Under the pieces are notes generated by a model. The model saw only the letters and a program-made list of their open reading frames with translations, had not been told where the DNA came from and did not search any database. A program made the position numbers and the translations under genes. This document shows, piece by piece, positions 1 to 8,800 of a stretch of DNA of 64,000 bases (positions are counted from its first letter, which is position 1; the number at the start of each line of letters is the position of its first letter). This stretch comes from Prevotellaceae bacterium UBA1746 (GTDB taxonomy: Bacteria > Bacteroidota > Bacteroidia > Bacteroidales > Bacteroidaceae). Location of the stretch: NCBI GenBank assembly GCA_002314875.1, contig DCHS01000046.1:1-64000 (forward strand), written 5' to 3'.

Positions 1-107
1 GCGCCGGTCGCCATCAAGATTAGCAAACTAATCTCATGCTGCCCCTCGACTTGCATGTGTTAAGCCTGAAGCTAGCGTTCATCCTGAGCCAGGATCAAAC
101 TCTTCAT
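1..107 (-). rRNA. 16S ribosomal RNA, 5' end only
   Basis: Read on the minus strand this is the start of 16S rRNA, including the universal AGAGTTTGATCCTGGCTCAG primer site, followed by the Bacteroidales-type sequence up to the GACCGGCGC block. The gene runs off the left edge, so about 100 of some 1500 nt are present. The start near 107 is inferred from the usual distance to the primer site. Confidence 0.97.
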
Positions 108-402
108 TGTAAATATAGAAATATATTATTTTCTTATTAATGAAAGAGAAAGAACGAATTGCTCAGAACATCCTGTATTTATTTTAAGGAATCGAACGGT
201 ACTAAAAACATTGAACCCGGAACTTCCTCATTGCTGAAGTTGTTCCAATTTCTTTATTGTTCCTTGTACTTTTCTCTACAATCATTATGGAATCATTTCA
301 AAGAGCATTTTGCAATCAAGTGTTAACCTTCCGCTTGAATCGCCTTGTTGCGAAAAGAGCGCAGTTTACATCGCAAGTTGTCTTGCGTCCCGATTGCGAG
401 TG

Positions 403-433
403 CAAAAGTACGGCGGAAAAACAACACTGCCAA
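403..433 (-). promoter_or_regulatory. Promoter of the rRNA operon
   Basis: On the minus strand TTG (431-433) is followed after 20 nt by TACTTTTG (403-410), a match to the Bacteroidetes sigma-ABfr consensus. It would give a leader of about 290 nt before the 16S gene. The leader contains no convincing gene; short open frames here are leader sequence. Confidence 0.7.
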
Positions 434-445
434 GAAACAACATGA

Positions 446-480
446 AAAAAGTCGCAATTTTCTTCAAATTGCGACTTTTT
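446..480 (-). terminator. Bidirectional terminator between the hydrolase gene and the rRNA promoter
   Basis: A perfect 15-bp stem (446-460 with 466-480) with a 5-nt loop and T-runs on both strands. It ends the minus-strand gene that stops at 523 and lies just upstream of the rRNA promoter, shielding the rRNA operon from read-through. Confidence 0.85.
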
Positions 481-522
481 GATACACTGGAGATTACAAA
501 ATGGCTTAATAAAGCCCATTTT

Positions 523-2016
523 TTAGAGTTTTACCTTCTTTTTAACGGGTTTTGATTCGTTCTGAAGGCGATCGAGGGCTGTAACAACATAGGTAAACTT
601 CTCCTGACCGTGCTGATAAGGGAGTTTGTACATCGTTTTACTGGTAATTGTCAAAAGATGATCGGGAGAGGAGATATCAATCTTTTCACCCTTCGCAAAA
701 CAGTAGATCGCATACTGACGAGCGTGATCCATCTCAGACTTTGCCTTGGGAGCGGTCCAGAAGAGGAAATAACCATCGGGCATCCAAATGGCCTTTACCT
801 TCGCAGGTTTGCCAGGAGCCTTATCATCGATGAAGGGCATTGCTGGCTGAAGAGCAGGAAACAGATGATAATCTTCTTGCAATTCATAAGCGTAGTTACC
901 CGTATTCTTCGTCAAAGCAGCAGAATACCAGAAGCAATTACCCTGAACACCACGAGTGGTACGAGCGATATCAAGCTTGGGAGCCTGCTGATTGCGGGTA
1001 GGATTGTTAGCATCAACAGCCTTTACAGAGCGCTCCACATCCTGACCAATATAGAGAGGACGCTTTGAAGCATAGCGTGCCCACCACTTTACCAGGCGTT
1101 CATAGTCTGCAGACTTATGACCCATTTCCCAATACAACTGGGGCATGGTATAATCTACCCATTCCTTATCTACCCAGAAGAGGACATCGGCATAGAGGTC
1201 ATCATAGCACTGGAGGCCGCGAGTTTCGCTACCAGGAAGGTTATCGCCGTTCTTAGCATTGTGATAAATACCGAAAGGACTCACACCGAACTTCACCCAA
1301 GGTTTGGTCTGATGAACAGTTTCAGAAAGCATCTGGACAAAGCTGTTGACATTGTAACGGCGCCAATCCTGGATATTGACGAAACCGTTGGGATTTTCCT
1401 GGAAAGTTTTCTGGTCGGGAATAACAACACCGGAAACAGGATAAGGATAGAAATAGTCATCAATATGAAGGCCATCCACATCATAGCGGGAAACGATATC
1501 CTTTGCAACAGAGCAGATGTATCTTCTGTTAACATCCAAACCCGGATCAAAGATATACTGACCATCGTAATTAAAGAAGCGTTCTGGATGCTGGACATAG
1601 GGATGCGTTGAAGCCAGTTCCTTCGTGCCCTTAGTCTTTGCTCGGAAAGGATTAATCCACGCATGGATTTCCATGTTACGCTTATGGCACTGGGCAACCA
1701 TCCAAGCGAGGGGATCCCAGCCAGGATTCTGTCCCTGGGTTCCGGTAAGGAAACGGCTCCAAGGTTCATAATTGCTCTGATAGAGGGCATCACCCTCTGC
1801 ACGGACCTGGAACATGACCGCATTGATACCTGCAGCCTGGCACATATCCAACTGTTTGGTAAGATTCTGCTGCATTTCCAAAGCAGTGAGGCCCTGGAAC
1901 TGTCCGTTCACACACTGAATCCAGGTTCCGCGGAATTCTCTTTTGGGAGTAGAACCCAGCTGAGCATATACTCCTATATTATATATAAAGAGGAGTAAAA
2001 GAAGAATTTTCTTCAT
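523..2016 (-). CDS. Secreted GH10-like (GHL10/DUF187) glycoside hydrolase
   Basis: A 497-residue protein with an 18-residue signal peptide (KKILLLLLF core). The body matches the glycosyl-hydrolase-like 10 (DUF187) family: EFRGTWIQC near residue 27, then the barrel with AWINPFRA and a DGLHIDDYFYPYP block typical of the family. Residues from about 400 look like a small beta-sandwich (FN3-like). Family members are presumed to act on glycans or peptidoglycan-type substrates; the substrate here cannot be read. It lies 63 nt downstream of the transglutaminase-like gene on the same strand and probably shares its transcript, which ends at the hairpin at 446-480. Full length, no defect seen. Confidence 0.85.
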   Translation of the reverse strand: MKKILLLLLFIYNIGVYAQLGSTPKREFRGTWIQCVNGQFQGLTALEMQQNLTKQLDMCQAAGINAVMFQVRAEGDALYQSNYEPWSRFLTGTQGQNPGWDPLAWMVAQCHKRNMEIHAWINPFRAKTKGTKELASTHPYVQHPERFFNYDGQYIFDPGLDVNRRYICSVAKDIVSRYDVDGLHIDDYFYPYPVSGVVIPDQKTFQENPNGFVNIQDWRRYNVNSFVQMLSETVHQTKPWVKFGVSPFGIYHNAKNGDNLPGSETRGLQCYDDLYADVLFWVDKEWVDYTMPQLYWEMGHKSADYERLVKWWARYASKRPLYIGQDVERSVKAVDANNPTRNQQAPKLDIARTTRGVQGNCFWYSAALTKNTGNYAYELQEDYHLFPALQPAMPFIDDKAPGKPAKVKAIWMPDGYFLFWTAPKAKSEMDHARQYAIYCFAKGEKIDISSPDHLLTITSKTMYKLPYQHGQEKFTYVVTALDRLQNESKPVKKKVKL

Positions 2017-2079
2017 AAAGATTGTAAATTTCCCATCGGTCGAGCCAATGGTGTTTAGTTTTATGGTTATATGTTGGAA

Positions 2080-4803
2080 TTACTTAATCTTTCCGACCGT
2101 CTGCTTAATCTGCTCGCCCATACCAATGGTGTAGCCCTGAGACTTGAAGACAATGCGGTTGAAGGTATCACCAATGATGACAATAGGAAGTTCTTCGCTG
2201 TCAACAATACCGCTGGAGAAGATATCCTTCGCAAACTGGCCTTCGGTATCTACACCGAAGCTGAGTGTTGAGGGAAGATTCGTAAATTCAAAGCTGTTCT
2301 TCTTGAAGCGGTCAAGTTCTTCCTGAGTACGGAACAAGAGGACAATGGGACGGCCCCATGCTTCGAGATCGGCACGAAGAGCGGAGATATCGTGAAGGAT
2401 ATGGTTAGAAGGCTCATGATTAGCACGAATCAAACCAGTGACGAAATAACCGCGGCCAGTAGTAGCGAGAAGGCTTTGAACCTTACCTGCATTGATATCA
2501 TAATAGGTGTTTTCAGAATTGAAAGTACCAATCACCTGGACACCGGTTTCGTCCTGACGCATGACGAGGGGAACATTCTTATCTTCACCAGCCTTAACAG
2601 GGAATACTTCTGAATGTGCCAAAACACTGCCATCCGCGAGACGGGTGCCGCTCGTCAAGATGTAGTCGCCTTCGTCAAGCTTAATACCATTCTTGAAGTT
2701 GTCGCTCCAAGTACCATCCTCGGCATATTCCTGAAGAACGGGCTGGCCATCTTCAAGCTTAGAGATTGAGAAATGGTAATAATAGCGAGGATTCTCCATA
2801 TACTCACGCGGAGTATAGTTGAGACTTACATTAGCCTGAGCAGCAAGTGCCTCGTTATCGGTTGTCGTTGTAAATACAACATCCTTCCAATCTGCATCTG
2901 CTGAAAGTTCAGCGCCAACGGAAGAACCAAGGTCGCTCTTTTCGTTCTTTACAATGGCTGTTGCCTGAATCAATTCGGGAGCATATTGTACCTTTCCTGT
3001 TACGAAATCAATACGAGCTGGTATGCCGAGTGTACGAGCTGCGGCAACAAAGAGGAAGCCTACAGACTGGCTATCGGTTTTACCGTAACGATGAGCATTT
3101 TCAGGAAGCTGACGAAGATGAGCAGGATTGTAGGCATCTTCAATAACGATGTTCTGGCGAATCCATTCTGCAAGGAGCTCAGGATTCTTCTTGAACTTCT
3201 TCTGCTGTTTCTTAGAGAAAGCGGTCTTGAAATAACTTCTCCAAGGAGAAAGCATTTCGTTTGCAATACGGGGAGAATAAACATATTTTGCTGCAAAAGC
3301 ATCAGCCTTTGCAGGAAGATCCTCTGCCAGGATATGGTCTTCAAGAACTTCGTAATCAAAGTCACGGATATCCTTATCGCTCATCGTATGGAAAAGTGCG
3401 ATGACATCGCGGCCCTTGAAATTCTTCAAGATACGATAAAGACTGGCATAGTTACCACGACTCTTTTCCACCAAGGGACGAATCTCATCGTAGTTGTAAC
3501 CTTCTGCTGCACAGAAAGCACGGGTATGAGCCTCATCGGGGAATGTAGCCACATAGGCATTGCGAATGCTATCTTCGTGTGCCTTGCAACGTTCATTGTT
3601 TGCGGCAGCCTCGGGACTTACATAAGGAACATTGTCGTGGCCAGCGGGAGGAACGATATTGAAATCAGTTGAATAAGCTTCACCAGATTTATGGGTCAAC
3701 TTCAATACTACGTTATCGTTTCCTGCATGAACTTTTTCAAAGCCATACTTACCGTCTTTACTACCCCACACTACGAGGTCGCCGATACCGGTCTGAATAG
3801 AGCATTTTCCCTGTGCATCGGAAACCTGCTTCACAGCTGAATAGTATTCACCGTAGTTGTAAATCTTGAAGTGAACGTCAGCCCCACTGACAGGCTTGCC
3901 ATTTTCATCGACAACGGTCACATAGGAACGCGCCGTCTTTGCGTAGTTATTGGTCACATTGATCTCGCAGAAGATATTGGTCTGTTCAATCTTATCTTCG
4001 GGACCATCATAACGGCCATAAACATTGGTATGCATCAACATACCGCGGCTTGCAGGCTGATTGAACCAACCCAGGTTCAGCACGGGTTCGGGTTCGCAGG
4101 CACCAAGGAAGTACCAACCAGCACCCTGGGGACCGTCATTTACCCAAACTTCTACCCAAGCATGGTTGTCATCGGTATGTGCCCAACGCGGAGTATAAAC
4201 CTGACGAGCGGGAATACCGATAGCGCGGAAAGTAGCAACACCGTATGTTGATTCTTCGCCACAACGTCCACTGGAGGTACGCATAGAAGCAAGCGGGCTT
4301 GAAGTACGACTGTCAGAGGGTTTGTAGGTCACATGTTCGTGACACCAGCGATTAGCCTCGATAACAGCATCCATCATTCCCATACCCTCAACGCGGTCTT
4401 TCAGTTCCTCATAACAAGTGGTACGGAAAGCGTCAAGATTTTCATTGTTTACACGAACGGGCAAAACGAAGTGAAGCCATTCGCGATCAGGAACAATCTT
4501 TCCCCAAGCCATTTCCTTACGAGCACGAACAGCAATTTCTGCCTGTGCCGCAAAGTATTCAGGACTATAATCTGTCCAATCAGGAGATGACATATAGGCA
4601 TAGAGGAATTCAAGAGCCTGGCGGGTCTCGTCGTTCTTAGCAAGAGCGATAGCCTCGGAAGCTGACGTACATTTGCTATTCTGAATACGCGTCTGCAGAT
4701 CCTGGTGGATTTCCGCAGGGGTCTGAGCCAGCACACTCATAGGAACAGCGCCAAAGAGGGCGGTAAAAGCGAGGGTGCTAAATGGTTTGAGAAGATGCTT
4801 CAT
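2080..4803 (-). CDS. Secreted transglutaminase-like protein with a second, degenerate core
   Basis: A 907-residue secreted protein. The start at 4803 is chosen because it gives a clean signal peptide (about 26 residues) and lies just downstream of a good promoter; the in-frame ATG at 4959 would be upstream of that promoter. The first transglutaminase-like core has the expected Cys181 (RCGEES) and His214 (DNHAWVEVW). A second similar block around residues 570-680 keeps GIPAR but has no cysteine at the equivalent place, so it is probably non-catalytic. Between them is an Ig-like/CarboxypepD-type segment (VVDENGKPVSGADV). The last 120 residues resemble a thioredoxin fold without a CxxC. Possible role: peptide or protein processing in the periplasm or at the surface. 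Substrate unknown. Confidence 0.8.
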   Translation of the reverse strand: MKHLLKPFSTLAFTALFGAVPMSVLAQTPAEIHQDLQTRIQNSKCTSASEAIALAKNDETRQALEFLYAYMSSPDWTDYSPEYFAAQAEIAVRARKEMAWGKIVPDREWLHFVLPVRVNNENLDAFRTTCYEELKDRVEGMGMMDAVIEANRWCHEHVTYKPSDSRTSSPLASMRTSSGRCGEESTYGVATFRAIGIPARQVYTPRWAHTDDNHAWVEVWVNDGPQGAGWYFLGACEPEPVLNLGWFNQPASRGMLMHTNVYGRYDGPEDKIEQTNIFCEINVTNNYAKTARSYVTVVDENGKPVSGADVHFKIYNYGEYYSAVKQVSDAQGKCSIQTGIGDLVVWGSKDGKYGFEKVHAGNDNVVLKLTHKSGEAYSTDFNIVPPAGHDNVPYVSPEAAANNERCKAHEDSIRNAYVATFPDEAHTRAFCAAEGYNYDEIRPLVEKSRGNYASLYRILKNFKGRDVIALFHTMSDKDIRDFDYEVLEDHILAEDLPAKADAFAAKYVYSPRIANEMLSPWRSYFKTAFSKKQQKKFKKNPELLAEWIRQNIVIEDAYNPAHLRQLPENAHRYGKTDSQSVGFLFVAAARTLGIPARIDFVTGKVQYAPELIQATAIVKNEKSDLGSSVGAELSADADWKDVVFTTTTDNEALAAQANVSLNYTPREYMENPRYYYHFSISKLEDGQPVLQEYAEDGTWSDNFKNGIKLDEGDYILTSGTRLADGSVLAHSEVFPVKAGEDKNVPLVMRQDETGVQVIGTFNSENTYYDINAGKVQSLLATTGRGYFVTGLIRANHEPSNHILHDISALRADLEAWGRPIVLLFRTQEELDRFKKNSFEFTNLPSTLSFGVDTEGQFAKDIFSSGIVDSEELPIVIIGDTFNRIVFKSQGYTIGMGEQIKQTVGKIK

Positions 4804-4827
4804 GGTAAGATGTATTGATATTTGGTG

Positions 4828-4859
4828 CAAAGTTACAAAATATCCTCCGTTCTGCCAAA
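4828..4859 (-). promoter_or_regulatory. Promoter of the transglutaminase-like/hydrolase operon
   Basis: On the minus strand TTTG (4856-4859), 20 nt, TAACTTTG (4828-4835): a full consensus match 25 nt upstream of the start codon at 4803. Confidence 0.8.
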
Positions 4860-4884
4860 CTGATTGAGAAAAAATACAAAAAAG

Positions 4885-4909
4885 CCGGGCACACCTTTGG
4901 TGTACCCGG
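4885..4909 (-). terminator. Terminator of the small barrel-protein gene
   Basis: An 11-bp GC-rich stem (4885-4895 with 4899-4909, one G-U pair) with a TTT loop. On the minus strand it is followed by a run of T. It lies 25 nt after the stop at 4934. Confidence 0.88.
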
Positions 4910-4933
4910 GACATATTGTAGTATCCGTATAGT

Positions 4934-5515
4934 TTAGAACCTATGAGAAATACCCACATTCACAAATCCTTGGAGACCAACACCCAGTTCCAAGTAGCCT
5001 CTAATCTTATCGTTTCCTACTTCTGCACCAATAGGAGAAACCTGGAAAGTATATCCTATAGTTGTGTTTCGTTCTTCATCCAATTTATAAGTTGAAAGAG
5101 CAGGACCTATACCAAGTCGGGAGTAGAAATTCCAACGTTGATGTCGGCACCATCTGGCTTTTGCATCGGCCAAAACGAACACAGCATGTTCAGTGTAATC
5201 GTAATATGCAGCACCCTCACAATTGTCAATTATCCCATAAGAATTTGATACATAGTAGCTAGCTTCTCTGGTTTTATCCCAAAAGTAATTGGCACTCAAA
5301 CCAATACTCCACACCTTATTGAAATGGCATCGGTACTCGAGCGAGAAAATCGGCGAAAGATGGACGTAGCCTACTGGATCATCGTCAACATCAATACAGT
5401 TGAAGAGTTCTCCGACACGGAAGGACACCTCATTCTTTTTCATCGTCTCCTGAGCCTGGGACGACAAGCCCCAAACCATAAAACACAGGAGAATTGTAAA
5501 ATACTTCTTTAACAT
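4934..5515 (-). CDS. Small outer-membrane beta-barrel-like protein, function unknown
   Basis: 193 residues with a signal peptide (about 20 residues ending SSQAQ). The rest shows alternating hydrophobic/polar strands (SLEYRCHF, WSIGLSANYFW, FYSRLGIGPAL, GYLELGVGLQGFVNVGISHRF) and ends in phenylalanine, as barrel proteins recognised by BAM usually do. The start at 5515 is preferred over the ATG at 5563 because it starts the signal peptide cleanly. It stands alone between its own terminator and a repeat-rich gap. No family is recognised; most likely a small porin-like or structural barrel. Confidence 0.7.
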   Translation of the reverse strand: MLKKYFTILLCFMVWGLSSQAQETMKKNEVSFRVGELFNCIDVDDDPVGYVHLSPIFSLEYRCHFNKVWSIGLSANYFWDKTREASYYVSNSYGIIDNCEGAAYYDYTEHAVFVLADAKARWCRHQRWNFYSRLGIGPALSTYKLDEERNTTIGYTFQVSPIGAEVGNDKIRGYLELGVGLQGFVNVGISHRF

Positions 5516-5633
5516 AATACTAATGATTAGTAATACCCTTAACTTATATAAAACGCTAACCATGCCTGTTTATTATATAAAAAGACTTTTATTAACGCCA
5601 GCGGACAAAGCAATAATTCTCACGGACCTTTTT

Positions 5634-5727
5634 GTTGTGGCACTATCGCAAACATATCGAACCACAGTTGTGGTACAATAAAGCCACAGCCGTAGCACTA
5701 TTGCGTTACAGCTGTGGCATAACACAT
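5634..5727. repeat. Phased palindromic repeats, 22-bp period
   Basis: Three variants of the palindrome CCACAGCTGTGG start at 5662, 5684 and 5706, exactly 22 bp apart; a further half copy (GTTGTGGCACTAT) ends 33 bp before the first. The gap holding them (5516-5861) contains no gene. They may be operator sites upstream of the barrel gene, or hairpins in the 3' region of the GH31 transcript. Confidence 0.6.
5649..5678 (-). promoter_or_regulatory. Possible promoter of the small barrel gene
   Basis: Minus strand TTG (5676-5678), 19 nt, TATGTTTG (5649-5656). One copy of the palindromic repeat (5662-5673) falls within the spacer, where a bound protein could block RNA polymerase. Weaker than the other promoter matches in the window. 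Confidence 0.4.
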
Positions 5728-5791
5728 TCGTCGGACGTAGTTAAATAAATGTCCGCGGGAAATCAATAAATATCGGCACTAAATCATTAGT

Positions 5792-5868
5792 TGCCACGAA
5801 AGCGTTAGAAACGCCTCGGAAGCGTTAACGCCTTGGAAGCATCAGTAGTGCCACGGAAACATTAGAAG
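5792..5868. repeat. Degenerate tandem repeat of about 19 bp at the 3' end of the GH31 gene
   Basis: Four imperfect units of the form yGCCwyGGAAGCrTTAGAA lie head to tail at 5792-5810, 5811-5827, 5828-5848 and 5849-5868. The last unit overlaps the stop codon and final codon of the GH31 gene. Function unknown; it looks like slippage-generated sequence. Confidence 0.55.
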
Positions 5869-8800
5869 CTTACGCTACCGAGGTTGCGGTCAACGAGGAT
5901 ACCATCGAGCATCTTGATGTCGAACTTGCCAGCCTTCTTAGCCTTGAACTTCAAACGGAAGAGTTCAGGAGAACCGTTCTCAAGGAGGTAGTTATTACCA
6001 CGGTTGACGAAGGTAGGATAGAGAGCCTTGGTCTTATCAGAGTGGAGACGGTCGTAAGTCAAGTTGACCATATCCTTCATATCGATAAGTTCGATGCCTG
6101 CGTATTCAACGAGAGTCTGATCGTAAGGCAATGCGAAGCTGAGACCATTGACACGGTTCAAATCCTTACCACTAACGAGAATAGAAATCTCGTCGCCAGC
6201 AGCCAGCGTTACCACACTGCCCTTCACTTCAGCACCGTTCTTGCTTGCAGTGAGAACGAGCGAACCTGCAACAGGATTATTGTCGTTGCGGATACCGCCG
6301 TCGAGTTCTACGCTGACACAGCTGATATCGTAAGCATCAATCAGGCCGTTACCATTGATATCACCAATACTTACATAATCGAAGTCACCATCCTTTGCAC
6401 GAAGACCCGTATAATTCATATAAGAGGTGAGGTCGTTTTCATCGATGCGACCATCGCGGTTAATATCACCCTGGTACTTACCTTCTGTGCCAGGAACTCG
6501 GAAGATGTACATTTCTGAACCAGAACCGAAGTTACCCGCAGCTTCCGTTACATTGAACTTAATATAACGTGCTTCAGGAGCAAGGTCGGGACGAAGGTCG
6601 AGAGAAGCAATACCGTCCTGATTGATACTACCACCGTAGAAGCTGATTGTCTTCTTTTCACCATTACGAGCCCATGTGAATTCTACGGGTTCAGACCAAT
6701 GCTGGCGGTCAGAAGAAATGCAGTAAGTACCCTTGGTAATTGTACCGTTTCCGGCATCTTCACGAGGAATGTATTCAAGACGTTCAAGCTGATTAACAGA
6801 ACGGAGGTCAACAATAAGATCGAAAGGAACAGCCTTAGGATCATTGCTCCAGTCGGTGTGCCAAATCGTCTTTTCGTCACGGTCGAAGAGTTTATTAACG
6901 CCCTGACCACCCTGGTTCTTGCAAGTTGTAGTACCACGAACATCCTTCACAGCCCATTCGAGAGGATCAACGATTGTAGCAAAGTTAAATGCGGTCCAGT
7001 CGCTTACACCATCGGCATTAACGGCACGAACCTTGAAATTGTAGTCAGTCTGTGCCTGCAAGTCTTCGAAGGAGAGGGTATTATCCTTAATCGTACTGTA
7101 ATTCATACCACCAAATTCCACCTCGTAGAAGTCAGCACCTTCAACCTTGGTCCAAGCAGGGCTGAGGTCATAAGCATGAGCTACAGAAGCAGCGTTATCG
7201 AAGACGGGAGCCTGAAGTGCGCCGTGAGTCTTGAGGAGAGGATCTGCGGGAGAGTTTTGCCAACCCTTGATTTCCACCTCAATCTCAGCATTCTTCACGT
7301 CAACTTCTTCCATACCAATTTGGATATGAGAAGGCATGGTGGGATAGGTAACACCAGCAGGAACAGCCTCACGAGTAAAGTGCCAAGGCATCGTCTCGTT
7401 GAACGTATATGCAGCAAGCACCTTCTTGCCGTTAACCTTTACGACAACATCCTTGGGAGCCTTGGTAGCATGGATAATGAACTGGGTGCGCTTCATCGGT
7501 TCAAATTCCCTGAAGTCGCCCTCAGTCTTTTCAATCTTAACCTTAACCTTGTCACCTTCCTGCTTACATTTCACACGAGTTGTTGTGCAAGCGCCTCCGA
7601 GATAAGCCTGAGTATTGCCATCATCGTCATATGAAGTAAATTCAGACTGTCCAGCAGGCCAGATTTCGAATTCACGGAAATGAGGATCAATGCCCTTAGG
7701 ATTGTTATTGGGATTGGTCAAAGGAATGATTGCACCCGCCTTTGCGAAGAGAGGTATCTTCCAGAGAGGCGCATCGAAATTGTTGACGATACGGTTACCT
7801 TCGTACTTTTCACCCGTGAAATAATCATACCATGTGCCTTCAGGGAGATAAATACCATTACGGATATCATTACCGTCCTTATCTGCCTTAGTTTCCTTAT
7901 AAATAGGAGCTACCAAGAAGTTAGGACCGAACATGAACTGGTACTGGGTTGCCTTTCCGAGGGTATATTCATTGGGATATTCCAAGAACATTGCACGGAT
8001 CATAGGCATACCATCAACCGCCTCGCGAGCAATCGTATACTGATAAGGCAGAAGCATGGACTTCTGCTTCAAGTACCAGCGATTGAGACTTGTTGCAGGT
8101 TCGCCAAGAGCTTGGGGATATTTAGGATTCATACCCCAGCCATCCATATTGAGTTCCATGGGAGTATATGTCTTCCACTGGAATTCGCGAACGTTTACAG
8201 GAATGTTCTTACCGCCGAAGATACCGTCAACATCGGAAGTTATGTTGGGCTGGCCAGAAAGGCCGGAACCAATGAATGTCGGGATATGGAAACGGATGTA
8301 CTCCCAGTCACCGCCTGTCTGGTCACCGGACCAGATACCAGCATAACGCTGAGTACCAGCCCAACCATCGAGACTGATGATGAAGGGACGAGCGTTATTG
8401 CCATAATAAGGCATAATTTCGCCAACGTCAGCAACGCCGTTCAAACCGAAACTATAACCCCAACCAACCCAAGCAACGTCAGTCTTGAGTACACGTACAC
8501 CGGCATCGCGAACTTCCTTCACGATATCACGCTGGAGAAGTGCCTCGATACCTTCCTTGGGATGCAAATCGCTCTGCGTCCAAAGACCGATTTCAACGCC
8601 CTTATCACGAGCATAATCTCCGAAACTCTTCAAGTTGGCGATATTTCCGTCAAGAGTAGGAGTCTGGCCGTAACCAGCACCGTAACCATCGTTAGGCAAG
8701 AACCAACCGAGAGGCATATCATTGTCCAGATAACGATCAATAGCGGCGCGAGCAGACCACTGATAGTTATTGCTCTGGCCGTATTTGCCTTCGAGTTCAC

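Noticed and set aside
257..555. Small open frames upstream of 16S rRNA
   Set aside because: They overlap the rRNA leader, promoter and a terminator hairpin and encode no recognisable protein.
4804..4959. Longer N-terminus of the transglutaminase-like protein
   Set aside because: It crosses the promoter and the neighbouring gene's terminator, and would bury the signal peptide.
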